Origin: Dolomedes plantarius | Lineage: Eukaryota; Arthropoda; Arachnida; Araneae; Dolomedidae | Assembly (NCBI GenBank): GCA_907164885.2 | Contig: OU015495.1 | Span: 99,112,832 to 99,176,831 of the forward strand | Direction of reading: 5' to 3' | Length of the DNA: 64,000 nucleotides | Part shown: positions 59,150 through 61,206 of the stretch, one piece after another | Layout: each line of letters opens with the position of its first letter | Position numbering within the stretch: the stretch's first letter is position 1 | Made by a program: the position numbers and the translations under genes | Notes under the pieces: generated by a model | Seen by the model: only the letters and a program-made list of their open reading frames with translations | Database searches by the model: none | What the model was told of the DNA's origin: nothing

Positions 59150-59215
<66 letters not shown>

Positions 59216-59778
59216 ATCAAACAAAACAGAATGAAATTCAATATTTAGGACTTTGAAATATATCACTATCAATATTAACACGTACATACATACATTATAG
59301 ATGAATACACATAAAATAAAAGGGTTTATCAAATTACTTTTTTCGGTGGAGAATAAGCAGTTCCAAGTAAATAAGCATGACTTTTACATCCAGTAGAGGA
59401 TTTGAATGCTACAGTTTCTCTGCAACTTAATGCTTTTACTGGTGCCCATACAATTTTCACAATCTTTTCTTCTCCAGCTTGGATAGAAAATTCTTCATTT
59501 TCAATAGAAAATCCTTTATCTGTAGGAAATTTCTCAATTTGAACAACTTGGTCCACATCAAGTGGATTATTTATATATAAGTCACATGATTTAGCACAAC
59601 CAAGTTTAACTTTATTGAAAGAAATATGAGGAACTGCAGAAAATGGCTTTAAAATTAGCACTGCTTTCTCCTCTACAACATTATTTTCTGGTGACAATGA
59701 AGTCTTCACCATAAACCACTTTGATCTTTCCTGTGGCCTTTTGGGAATACGTTTTGGAGGACTAAACTCCATGGTTTC
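1933..59778 (-). CDS. ASPM: ASPM / abnormal spindle orthologue, partial gene with many introns
   Basis: ASPM proteins bind spindle-pole microtubule minus ends and carry an N-terminal ASH domain, calponin-homology domains, a long array of calmodulin-binding IQ motifs and an armadillo-like C-terminus. All these parts are visible here in this order on the minus strand. Intact exons (low..high): 59338..59778, 55480..56722, 54661..54759, 52657..52803, 52228..52467, 49440..49507, 40850..40991, 39350..39480, 27255..27325, 11784..11938, 1933..2085. Frame-broken exons: 36647..36821, 35458..35594, 34454..34623, about 26700..26904, 25585..25716, 20732..25491, 19286..19475. The intact exons have GT/AG borders and compatible phases. 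One exon expected between 19286 and 11938 was not found, and the last exons lie beyond the left edge. The introns are packed with mobile elements. Identity rests on family motifs recognised by eye. Confidence 0.92.
2155..2800 (+). mobile_element. Putative non-autonomous Helitron
   Basis: Starts TCTATATATATAAAAC after an A and ends TACAGCTATTTAGCTAG before a T. This is the expected A^T insertion with 5' TC and 3' CTAG, plus a short AGCTATTTAGCT fold near the end. Internally, ACATTGACCGTTGTATTTA occurs twice (about 2680 and 2743). No protein coding. Confidence 0.5.
2957..3137 (-). pseudogene. Tc1-like transposase N-terminal fragment
   Basis: The translation contains [20 protein letters not shown] followed by [11 protein letters not shown], the second helix-turn-helix of Tc1-like transposases. 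The fragment is truncated and has no visible inverted repeats. It abuts the 5' break of the copia element. Confidence 0.55.
3230..3731 (+). pseudogene. copia gag remnant
   Basis: A gag-like helical region includes [20 protein letters not shown] and [19 protein letters not shown], as in UBN2-type copia gag proteins. Further on, near 3567, a different frame gives a zinc knuckle, [14 protein letters not shown]. Gag and knuckle are therefore in different frames, which means a frameshift. The N-terminus is missing. Confidence 0.75.
3682..4647 (+). pseudogene. copia protease and integrase N-terminal half
   Basis: Protease shows [11 protein letters not shown], where the usual motif is DSGAT; the Ser to Leu change would probably harm catalysis. 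The GAG-pre-integrase zinc region follows ([13 protein letters not shown]...[11 protein letters not shown]), then the integrase core start [13 protein letters not shown] with its first Asp. The open frame runs into an inserted LTR right after the second catalytic Asp region (RTDN). The same frame resumes at 6167. Confidence 0.85.
4648..6162. mobile_element. Solo LTR inserted in copia integrase, 4-bp duplication
   Basis: A 1515-bp unit starts TGTTGT and ends ACAACA, as LTRs do, and is flanked by CAAT at 4644..4647 and 6163..6166. The copia frame is continuous across the insertion once one CAAT is discounted. No coding domains were recognised; the 186-codon minus-strand frame at 4829..5389 resembles nothing. 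Length, ends and duplication size suit a Ty3/gypsy-type solo LTR. Confidence 0.82.
6163..6860 (+). pseudogene. copia integrase C-terminal half
   Basis: Resumes with [19 protein letters not shown] and [16 protein letters not shown], which includes the third catalytic residue (the Glu in NGASER). [12 protein letters not shown] and FGCKADLG follow, typical of copia integrases. A TGA at about 6313 interrupts the frame. An acidic linker ([11 protein letters not shown]) leads to the next domain after a frameshift near 6845. Confidence 0.85.
6861..7041 (+). CDS. MBD-like (TAM/MBD) domain in copia polyprotein
   Basis: About 60 residues between integrase and reverse transcriptase read [20 protein letters not shown], then a [18 protein letters not shown] segment, then [12 protein letters not shown]. 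The aromatic/Arg opening, a Gly-Ser-Lys loop, D-[IV]-YY, GK..LRS..E...Y and a closing F-S-F-S-G-K are the layout of methyl-CpG-binding domains. The open frame spans 6831..7169, in a different frame from integrase and reverse transcriptase here. By analogy with chromodomains in chromoviruses it may steer integration or binding to methylated DNA; that is inference. Confidence 0.65.
7130..7411 (+). pseudogene. copia reverse transcriptase N-terminal part
   Basis: [20 protein letters not shown] and [20 protein letters not shown] followed by [20 protein letters not shown] are hallmark copia reverse transcriptase sequences. The frame ends after [11 protein letters not shown]. The middle of the domain, up to the active site, appears deleted or scrambled at 7390..7545. 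Confidence 0.85.
7535..8155 (+). pseudogene. copia reverse transcriptase C-terminal part
   Basis: Begins at the active site [13 protein letters not shown], where copia elements have YVDD; the second Asp is Tyr, which should abolish polymerase activity. It continues with [35 protein letters not shown] and [20 protein letters not shown], the usual linker and start of RNase H (S/DADWA motif). Open to 8155. Confidence 0.88.
8160..8527 (+). pseudogene. copia RNase H C-terminal part
   Basis: After a frame change the sequence reads [41 protein letters not shown] and [13 protein letters not shown], the standard copia RNase H end. A stop follows at 8526. It is out of frame with the previous part because of damage near 8150-8200. 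Confidence 0.85.
8967..10134 (+). repeat. copia 3' LTR
   Basis: Starts TGTTGGGATACCC just after a purine tract (GGCAAGAGGGGGGCACT) and ends GGTGGGCCAACA; TGTTGG and CCAACA are inverted ends. It is 1168 bp long. An antisense diverged relative lies at 50581..51705. The stretch 8528..8966 is untranslated, AT-rich copia sequence. Confidence 0.82.
10135..11783. other. Intron, no gene; possible transposon end near 10470
   Basis: AT-rich intron. At 10384..10475 a G/C-rich patch ends GGTGGCCCTG, resembling one terminus of a hAT-like element, but no matching left end was found. The rest holds nothing recognisable. Confidence 0.4.
11784..11938 (-). CDS. ASPM: ASPM C-terminal exon (LSPKCCERL)
   Basis: A 155-nt exon with acceptor CTCTTTAG and donor GTAAGT, phase 0 out. 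It encodes [17 protein letters not shown] and [17 protein letters not shown]. This matches the ASPM C-terminal segment with RLSPLCCENM and RSCNRSIPCMEVI. No frame break over 51 codons, unlike the IQ block upstream. Confidence 0.85.
12124..13653 (-). mobile_element. Tc1-like transposon with about 220-bp inverted repeats
   Basis: Flanked by TA at 12122..12123 and 13654..13655. Left TIR 12124..12345 and right TIR 13434..13653 are nearly identical, differing mainly by a handful of substitutions and one small gap near the inner end. They start CACTGGTGTAAGAAATTAAG. Long TIRs of about 200 bp are known in IR/DR-type Tc1 elements. The transposase lies on the minus strand. Confidence 0.92.
12403..13375 (-). 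pseudogene. Tc1 transposase, frame-broken
   Basis: Near 13370 the N-terminal helix-turn-helix reads [20 protein letters not shown]. The middle (13039..12749) includes [12 protein letters not shown] of the DDE core, and the end (12600..12403) has [20 protein letters not shown], the region of the last catalytic Glu. Several frameshifts and stops separate the parts, so it is inactive although the TIRs are well kept. Confidence 0.88.
13904..14096. mobile_element. Short non-autonomous hAT-type element
   Basis: A 193-bp unit with inverted ends CAGTGATTCTCAACCT and AGGTTGAGAATCACCG. It is flanked by TTTTAAAC (13896..13903) and ATTTAAAC (14097..14104), a 7-of-8 match as expected for hAT 8-bp duplications. 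It contains a C-run but no coding. Confidence 0.78.
14105..15700. other. Intron with poly-A tract and possible transposon debris
   Basis: A run of about 42 A at 14349..14390. At 14580..14870 the plus strand includes a stretch reading [20 protein letters not shown] followed by SESENE, reminiscent of the acidic N-terminus of piggyBac transposases, but too short to be certain. The rest is AT-rich. Confidence 0.3.
15926..16096 (+). pseudogene. piggyBac-like transposase N-terminal fragment
   Basis: A 56-codon frame contains [20 protein letters not shown] and [15 protein letters not shown], the helical and acidic start typical of piggyBac (PGBD) transposases. It then stops. Upstream, TTAACCAGGTTCGCTGCC at 15713 resembles a piggyBac TTAA-flanked end. 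No catalytic core follows and no right end was found. Confidence 0.5.
16100..19285. other. Intron, AT-rich, no gene
   Basis: Contains an A/G homopolymer patch near 16340, simple ATTAATTATC-type repeats near 17760 and a purine-rich segment at 18180..18720 with several small hairpins and a short minus-strand open end (about 18712..18594). No ASPM exon was found although one is expected between 19286 and 11938. Confidence 0.4.
18509..18720 (-). other. Hairpin-rich segment with short open end, unknown element
   Basis: The plus strand has TCTGGATGGG/CCCATCCAGA separated by AAAAC, AGGAGT/ACTCCT and CCGAG/CTCGG folds within 160 bp. On the minus strand 18712..18594 reads [20 protein letters not shown] and ends [14 protein letters not shown] before a stop. 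This could be the 3' end of an unrecognised retroelement ORF and its UTR. Confidence 0.25.
19286..19475 (-). CDS. ASPM: ASPM last IQ exon with in-frame TGA
   Basis: Acceptor AATTTCAG, donor GTATGT. One frame reads [14 protein letters not shown], then TGA, then [20 protein letters not shown] and [19 protein letters not shown], a good IQ motif. The stop lies in the same frame as both flanks, so this is a nonsense codon and not an indel. The exon leaves in phase 2; the next exon found (11938) needs phase 1, so a linking exon is missing. Confidence 0.7.
19476..20731. other. Intron, nothing recognised
   Basis: AT-rich with a G-rich patch near 20190. No coding segment or paired repeat seen. Confidence 0.4.
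20732..25491 (-). CDS. ASPM: ASPM IQ-repeat array, heavily frame-broken
   Basis: About 4.8 kb in which IQ motifs (pattern xxIQxxxRxxxxRxxF) recur every 23 to 30 codons, but the reading frame changes repeatedly. Open pieces are 25471..25088, 24931..24719, 24673..24407, 24566..24048, 22999..22742 and 21331..21044. Typical motifs are [35 protein letters not shown] and [17 protein letters not shown]. In human ASPM one giant exon encodes most IQ repeats, and this block looks equivalent. Breaks are some hundreds of bases apart near 24.5 kb but only about 50 bases apart near 23.3 kb. It ends at a plausible GTAAGT donor. Either local sequence error or genuine decay could explain this. Confidence 0.75.
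25585..25716 (-). CDS. ASPM: ASPM IQ-motif exon, broken
   Basis: Contains [14 protein letters not shown], a clear IQ motif start, followed in another frame by [16 protein letters not shown], then a third frame ending RIALIIQ before donor GTAAGT. The upstream border (GGTTAG) is a guess. IQ motifs bind calmodulin or myosin light chains. Confidence 0.55.
26700..26904 (-). CDS. ASPM: ASPM exon: end of second CH domain and first IQ, broken
   Basis: Acceptor TTTCACAG at 26905-26906; the downstream border is uncertain. Frame fragments include MPDEKVI (ASPM IPDEKVVITYLSFL), [18 protein letters not shown] and an alternative-frame IRAAR that would match KEIRAARLIQ. Several frame changes within about 120 nt. 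Confidence 0.55.
27255..27325 (-). CDS. ASPM: ASPM short exon after CH domains
   Basis: A 71-nt exon between CCTTCAG and GTAAGG, open in one frame. It encodes [20 protein letters not shown], matching the ASPM segment ELYKELLENEKKNFHLV. It is the only intact exon inside the frame-broken block, perhaps only because it is short. Confidence 0.75.
27850..28831 (-). mobile_element. Helitron-like element with tandem 5' units
   Basis: On the minus strand it begins TCTATACTTATA after an A (28831). It ends near 27850 in CCCGGACTAAGTCGGGACGG plus CCGCAG, a GC-rich hairpin near the end as in Helitrons; the last bases are CAG instead of CTAG. The 5' part is present three times (28075..28831). Non-coding, so non-autonomous. 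Confidence 0.6.
28075..28831. repeat. Tandem array, three units of about 252 bp
   Basis: Units start at 28075, 28328 and 28580 with ACCACG..AAGGATCGTTGA and end with ATAAGTATAGATA. Each holds AGCCCCTAACTTTATTTCTA (with changes) and CCTATGTCCATCTGGAATA. The units differ by substitutions and many one-to-three-base gaps. Each unit carries a Helitron-like 5' terminus in minus orientation. Confidence 0.9.
28832..30085. other. Intron, nothing recognised
   Basis: AT-rich intron between the Helitron and the LTR element. At 27420..27500 and 27660..27700, on the other side of the Helitron, are a possible LINE 3' scrap and a T/G homopolymer. Confidence 0.35.
30086..33498 (-). mobile_element. LTR retrotransposon remnant, internally deleted
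   Basis: Direct repeats 30086..30329 and 33258..33498 share GGAATTATTAATATAATGGT and GGTGTTAACAATTCATAAAT and start TGTGG. Inside, the minus strand has a gag-like start (32720) and other broken fragments, but no recognisable reverse transcriptase. The right LTR may extend to about 33934. The two LTRs differ by many small gaps. Probably Ty3/gypsy or BEL-like; the class is not certain. Confidence 0.75.
32100..32720 (-). pseudogene. Gag-like fragment of the LTR element
   Basis: Starts at an ATG (32720) and reads [20 protein letters not shown], then [20 protein letters not shown] before frame breaks. This is the helical capsid-type layout of retrotransposon Gag. A Cys-rich stretch (CQWCSRSG) near 32010 may be a zinc knuckle. 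Non-functional. Confidence 0.5.
33963..34272 (+). mobile_element. tRNA-derived SINE
   Basis: The 5' end GGTTGGGATAGCCTAGTAGA resembles a Pol III A box. CAGTTTGAATCCTGAC about 40 bases on resembles a B box (GGTTCGAATCC). A non-tRNA body follows and the 3' end is AAAAATAAAAATAAAAAAG. Size and layout suit a SINE. Flanking duplications are unclear. Confidence 0.6.
34454..34623 (-). CDS. ASPM: ASPM CH-region exon, broken
   Basis: Acceptor TTGTGCAG, donor GTAAGT. Pieces include [17 protein letters not shown] and, in a different frame, [16 protein letters not shown] followed by [12 protein letters not shown]. The last piece corresponds to ASPM LLMDWVNAVCAFYNKKV at the start of the second CH domain. 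At least two frame changes are needed. The exon borders are reasonable but not proven. Confidence 0.6.
35458..35594 (-). CDS. ASPM: ASPM CH-region exon, two frame breaks
   Basis: Between acceptor TATCAG and donor GTAAGT. Frame pieces read [14 protein letters not shown], then [20 protein letters not shown], then ASIEIE. These match the first calponin-homology domain of ASPM, which has RLQKMHNVDIVL at this point. One break is near TCTCAAATG and one is in a run of six A, where seven would keep the frame. Confidence 0.75.
36026..36066. other. Perfect 18-bp hairpin
   Basis: TATAAACAGTCCTATGGT and ACCATAGGGCTGTTTATA are complementary except for one T/G wobble, with a five-base loop CTTTT. It lies in an ASPM intron. 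Confidence 0.8.
36647..36821 (-). CDS. ASPM: ASPM CH-region exon, one frame break
   Basis: The acceptor follows a T-rich tract and CAG; the donor is GTAAGC. It encodes [20 protein letters not shown] (ASPM: ILLAFSRDFLSGEGD) and then, in another frame, [20 protein letters not shown] (ASPM: [20 protein letters not shown]). The switch lies near 36715, in CAACAACTG. A single missing base would reconcile both halves, and the exon's end phase then fits the next exon. Confidence 0.8.
37492..38574 (+). mobile_element. pogo/Tigger transposon, internally deleted
   Basis: Ends CAGTGGACGCTCGTTAATTC and its inverted copy (one mismatch in this part) bound 1083 bp. Internal GTTAATTCGAACT repeats occur near the left end. 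Inside are pieces of a Tigger transposase C-terminus. The element sits in TA/CA microsatellite on the left and TATATA on the right, consistent with TA target choice. Confidence 0.88.
37798..38330 (+). pseudogene. Tigger transposase C-terminal remnant
   Basis: 37798..37995 reads [20 protein letters not shown] and [13 protein letters not shown], matching the region after the DDE core in TIGD-type proteins. 38121..38330 reads [20 protein letters not shown] and LQFFPKV, the C-terminal tail. The DNA-binding and catalytic parts are absent. Confidence 0.8.
39350..39480 (-). CDS. ASPM: ASPM core exon ([10 protein letters not shown])
   Basis: A 131-nt exon, phase 1 in and phase 0 out, donor GTATGT. 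It encodes [20 protein letters not shown] and then [10 protein letters not shown], matching ASPM FTLKKLLLLVCFLDYAK and DHDPCLF. This is the last exon of the uninterrupted N-terminal series. Confidence 0.9.
39748..40500 (-). mobile_element. mariner-type element remnant
   Basis: Inverted ends TAAGGGTGGTCCAAATGAAA and its complement, with TA on both sides. The minus strand keeps fragments of the mariner C-terminus: [19 protein letters not shown] and [20 protein letters not shown], corresponding to the usual PYSPDLAP.D.HLFGPLK block, though the catalytic Asp context is damaged. The rest is too degraded to read. Confidence 0.75.
40850..40991 (-). CDS. ASPM: ASPM core exon (TVYGEVI...SHPSV)
   Basis: A 142-nt exon, phase 0 in and phase 1 out, with acceptor TTCTTTTAG and donor GTAAAT. 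It encodes [20 protein letters not shown] and then [16 protein letters not shown], aligning with the ASPM stretch TTYGELISLEDNSDVTGLA. Open and in frame. Confidence 0.9.
41592..41608 (+). promoter_or_regulatory. CCAAT-box/CRE-like pair upstream of SWIM gene
   Basis: GATTGG (an inverted CCAAT core) and the full CRE octamer TGACGTCA (41601..41608) lie about 210 bases before the start codon. This pair is common in animal TATA-less promoters. The same bases form part of the left inverted repeat; the right copy has TGACATCA. Confidence 0.35.
41816..44696 (+). CDS. SWIM-type zinc-motif protein, three exons
   Basis: Exons 41816..41949, 42479..42687 and 44350..44696 join to 229 codons with phases 2 and 1 and good AG/GT borders (donors GTATGT and GTGAGT). 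The protein starts [20 protein letters not shown], has [20 protein letters not shown], then [16 protein letters not shown]. The metal-binding core is [20 protein letters not shown], followed by [10 protein letters not shown] and [10 protein letters not shown]-x2-C...C-x-H is a SWIM-like zinc site. This layout is known to me from arthropod proteins that continue into a YqaJ exonuclease domain, which is absent here. Its ORF is intact, unlike most elements nearby. It is nested in an ASPM intron on the opposite strand. Exon structure is my reading; no transcript seen. Confidence 0.75.
43011..43781. mobile_element. Short inverted-repeat element inside SWIM gene intron 2
   Basis: TGGTGAATTCCA occurs at 43014 and as its complement at 43764..43775, bounding about 770 bp. 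Inside are three near-identical palindromes of the form GTAACRGAYGTTAC. Looks like a MITE of unknown family; target duplication not determined. Confidence 0.55.
43028..43416. repeat. Three copies of palindrome GTAACNGAYGTTAC
   Basis: Copies at 43028..43041, 43212..43225 and 43403..43416, spaced 184 and 191 bases apart. The arms GTAAC and GTTAC are inverted around a four-base centre. They may be binding sites for a transposase. Confidence 0.75.
44813..46436. other. Intron, nothing recognised
   Basis: AT-rich with a small GT/AC run and no coding or paired repeats found. The same holds for 40992..41586, apart from a (GT)n run at 41048..41080. Confidence 0.4.
46437..47269 (-). mobile_element. 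Non-autonomous Helitron with classic termini
   Basis: Minus strand: starts TCTATATATATAAAACGCG after A (47269) and ends CTAG (46437) before T. The hairpin GCGACC-ATGCT-GGTCGC lies about ten bases before CTAG. 5' TC, 3' hairpin plus CTAG and A^T insertion are all Helitron hallmarks. 833 bp, no coding seen. Confidence 0.75.
47500..47586. repeat. (TA)n microsatellite
   Basis: About 43 TA units directly before the left end of a Tigger element, joined by CACA. The frames through it are meaningless YIYIYI stretches. Confidence 0.95.
47589..49051 (+). mobile_element. pogo/Tigger transposon, 1463 bp
   Basis: Ends CAGTGGTACCTCC and GGAGGTACCACTG. Subterminal AACGGACA repeats occur at both ends. Flanked by (TA)n plus CACA on the left and (TG)n(TA)n on the right. 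It carries a damaged transposase. Confidence 0.92.
47816..48776 (+). pseudogene. Tigger transposase remnant
   Basis: Reads [20 protein letters not shown], then after a stop [20 protein letters not shown] (the second catalytic Asp region, FMDNATSHP) and [20 protein letters not shown] (the third catalytic Asp in PLDQ). A second frame from 48315 gives the acidic C-terminal part. The DNA-binding N-terminus and first Asp are missing. Confidence 0.88.
49052..49120. repeat. (TG)n(TA)n microsatellite
   Basis: Begins directly with the last G of the Tigger end (CACTGTGTG...), then switches to TA units and a short AGAGAG tail. Confidence 0.95.
49440..49507 (-). CDS. ASPM: ASPM core exon ([14 protein letters not shown])
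   Basis: A 68-nt exon between TATTCCCAG and GTAAGT, phase 1 in and phase 0 out. It encodes [21 protein letters not shown], matching the invariant ASPM motif [15 protein letters not shown]. Short but unmistakable. Confidence 0.9.
49755..49879 (-). pseudogene. Damaged partial copy of an ASPM exon
   Basis: About 125 bases closely match 52220..52345: the 3' half of the 240-nt ASPM exon, its donor and a few intron bases. Shared stretches include ACCAAGATCCGCATGAATGG and TTTTAAGTCAACTTCCTTCT (plus strand). The copy has lost three bases in CTTCTTCAG, and its donor reads GGTCAGCT instead of GGTAAGCT. No acceptor half is present, so it cannot serve as an exon. It lies between its parent and the next true exon. 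Confidence 0.85.
49880..50580. other. Intron, nothing recognised
   Basis: AT-rich sequence between the exon copy and the antisense LTR; no gene seen. Confidence 0.4.
50581..51705 (-). mobile_element. Diverged solo LTR of the copia family, antisense
   Basis: Starts TGTTGGCTAGG, like the reverse complement of the LTR end at 10134. It shares CTCCCTGACACATACAAAAG, GAAGGGAGTAAC and, near 51330, blocks such as CGCTTCACACCATCAGGAGC with the LTR at 8967..10134. A poly-A of about 58 bases lies at 51047..51105. The right border is approximate. No internal copia coding sequence adjoins it. Confidence 0.75.
51706..52227. other. Intron, nothing recognised
   Basis: AT-rich; TACACACTCTTTTTATAACTG is repeated at about 51887 and 51930, a small local duplication. 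Confidence 0.4.
52228..52467 (-). CDS. ASPM: ASPM core exon (helical, VRKDR motif)
   Basis: A 240-nt exon, phase 1 in and out, with acceptor ATTTTCAG and donor GTAAGC. It encodes a helical region ending [19 protein letters not shown], matching the ASPM segment with VRKDR before the LLSYNPLWL motif. A damaged copy of its 3' part lies 2.4 kb downstream at 49755..49879. Confidence 0.9.
52657..52803 (-). CDS. ASPM: ASPM conserved core exon (YYDE.WIEKQE motif)
   Basis: A 147-nt exon, phase 1 in and out, with acceptor CTTTTAG and donor GTTTGT. It contains [20 protein letters not shown], one of the most conserved signatures of ASPM (human has YYDERWIEKQE at the matching place). This motif is the main basis for naming the gene. 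No frame break. Confidence 0.92.
53389..54423 (+). mobile_element. piggyBac element, internally deleted
   Basis: TTAA precedes CACTTTGAGGTC at the left end; the right end GACCTGAAAGTG is followed by TTAG, a one-base variant of TTAA. 1035 bp. It keeps the N-terminal and C-terminal ends of a transposase but lacks the catalytic middle. Confidence 0.8.
53657..54075 (+). pseudogene. piggyBac transposase remnant (N-terminus and Cys-rich end)
   Basis: 53657..53791 encodes [20 protein letters not shown] and an acidic [11 protein letters not shown], a piggyBac-type start, then stops. From about 53945 the frame gives [20 protein letters not shown] and [19 protein letters not shown]. This is the C-terminal cysteine-rich domain (C-x2-C ... 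C-x4-C-x3-C-x4-H like) that binds the transposon ends. The DDD core is deleted. Confidence 0.75.
54661..54759 (-). CDS. ASPM: ASPM short exon
   Basis: A 99-nt exon, phase 1 in and phase 1 out, with acceptor TTCATTAG and donor GTATAT. It encodes a basic segment ([19 protein letters not shown]) leading into the conserved core. Frame and phase fit both neighbours. Confidence 0.8.
54760..55479. repeat. Intron with (AT)n run
   Basis: A run of TA units at 55325..55358, otherwise AT-rich with nothing recognised. Confidence 0.6.
55480..56722 (-). CDS. ASPM: ASPM large N-terminal linker exon
   Basis: A 1243-nt exon, fully open, entered in phase 0 after TTTTTTACAG and left in phase 1 at GTAAGA. It encodes about 414 residues rich in Ser, Lys, Asn and Glu with no predicted fold, as expected for the disordered linker of ASPM between the ASH domain and the conserved core. 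[11 protein letters not shown] stretch (around 56450) resembles a basophilic or CDK-type phosphosite; this is inference. The absence of any stop over 1.2 kb in such AT-rich DNA is strong evidence that the N-terminal half is under selection. Confidence 0.88.
56723..57983. other. Intron, nothing recognised
   Basis: AT-rich, with a T homopolymer near 57340. Short open frames here have no recognisable motif. Confidence 0.4.
57984..58314. mobile_element. Non-autonomous hAT element with perfect 8-bp duplication
   Basis: 331 bp from CAGGGGTGGGCA to TGCCAACCCCTG, flanked by GTCTAAGG at 57976..57983 and 58315..58322. CAGGGGT-type ends and an 8-bp duplication define hAT. Non-coding. Confidence 0.9.
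58980..59152. mobile_element. pogo/Tigger MITE, 173 bp
   Basis: Ends CAGTGGAATCTCGATCGATC and GATAGATCGAGATTCCACTG are inverted. Subterminal ATCTATCGTTTT repeats. It lies between (TA)n(CA)n at 58920 and (TA)n up to 59210. No coding. Confidence 0.9.
59153..59210. repeat. (TA)n microsatellite
   Basis: Starts immediately after the CACTG end of the 173-bp element. A matching run precedes its left end at 58920..58962. Confidence 0.95.
59338..59778 (-). CDS. ASPM: ASPM exon with start codon and ASH domain
   Basis: The ATG is at 59772..59770 (minus). The exon begins at 59778 after a pyrimidine-rich stretch ending in CAG, so only six untranslated bases precede the ATG and a 5' UTR intron is implied. 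The 145 codons end in phase 0 at a GTAATT donor. The protein begins [13 protein letters not shown] and continues with a beta-rich segment ([19 protein letters not shown], then [15 protein letters not shown]) typical of ASH (ASPM-SPD-2-Hydin) domains, which are immunoglobulin-like folds used at centrosomes and cilia. No frame breaks. Confidence 0.9.
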
Positions 59779-60628
59779 CTGAAAAGAAATGAATAGCTGT
59801 ATATAAAGGAAATATTAAAAATATTTCAAGTAAATTAAAAGTTAGATTACTATAATTTATACTAATATACTAGAATAACTATGATGTATACTAATAAAAA
59901 GAAAAAATTTAAAAAGGAAGCACTTATATTCAAAGTTATAAAACAATTTGAAACGGGAAATCTCCTTTATCCAAATGCATATACATGCTTGCTTATCGAT
60001 AATCACAAAATACATTTGAGAATTAATAATCACTTTAGCAAGATTATTTATAGCGATTGCATTCTGATAAATCTGTAACTTTAAACAATAAAGTTGGGTA
60101 ATTATGATTTAAGCTTATCAATTTTCTCTTAAAGATTACTTAGTTGAAAAACAATTTCAAGAACTTAAATTTGTGGAAAAAAGTTTTTTTTGCTTTTCAT
60201 AAATTTTAGTAATATAATTCATTAATATAATATAATGTAACAAATTTTAAAACAGTTTATTGTTTTAAAATAGCCATCATATATACAATTGATAAAAACT
60301 TCCTGGAAAATATAAAAAATACTTATTTAGATAAACTATAAGGCAGTTCACTATTTTTTCCCTCACTTCTTTAGACCCACATTCTTCTAAGCTCTTTAAG
60401 TGAATAAAAATGTGCCTTTGTGTGGCTGATAACACTTTAAAAGCATTTAAGATTTGCACAACTGATGCAAATAATGGAGCAAAAATAAAAAAAAATTTCA
60501 TTATATAGTATCATTTTGAATCAAAAAAGAAAAGACTGGAATTTAATGGACTTTGGATAAATTTAAGATACAGACTGAAGGTGCAACTCTTGGGTCATAA
60601 AAAATCAAATGAGTACTTTTCCTTACAA

Positions 60629-61206
60629 TAGGGGTCTTTAACCTTTCATGTTCGCGGGCCACACCAATAAATTCACAAAGTTCCACAGGCCATGGATCTG
60701 TGAAATAAGTAGTATAGGCAAAAGAAAAAAATGTAGTATTTACAAATGAGTTTCAGCCTTTGAGATGATTGCTTGATTTGCTTTTTATAGCATGATGATG
60801 AAGGATTAATTCCTTCAAAACATGTCACTGAAGTTTTGTGTGTTTTAAAAATAATTTTGTACCTTCATAACCATTATTAATTAAAAAAGTTTTTATTCCT
60901 TATTTTCTACAAACAACAAAAGATGGGAGTTGAATCAATGTATTTTGTACTTTATATTGCAAGAAACAGAATGAGTGCAGGAAGACAAGACACATGTGAG
61001 GTTCTGTAAAGAGCCTTGGCATTCTGTTTTTTGTGCTGATTTCGTCTTAAGATTCTTAATACTATTACTTATGTGCCATGGGCTACTTTTCCTTGATCTT
61101 TTATATGTCAGAGAATTTGCCGTTCTAAAGTTTTTTTCAAATTTATATCAAACTATTGTTTTGCATGATCGAAATGTTTTGGTGGGCCACAGGTTGAAGA
61201 CCCTTA
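60629..61206. mobile_element. hAT-type element, non-autonomous
   Basis: Ends TAGGGGTCTTTAACC and GGTTGAAGACCCTTA are imperfect inverted repeats that continue into a GGGCCACA motif on both sides. The flanking 8 bases (CCTTACAA and TCTTATTA) match at 5 positions. Lies upstream of the ASPM start codon, perhaps in its 5' UTR intron. Confidence 0.65.
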
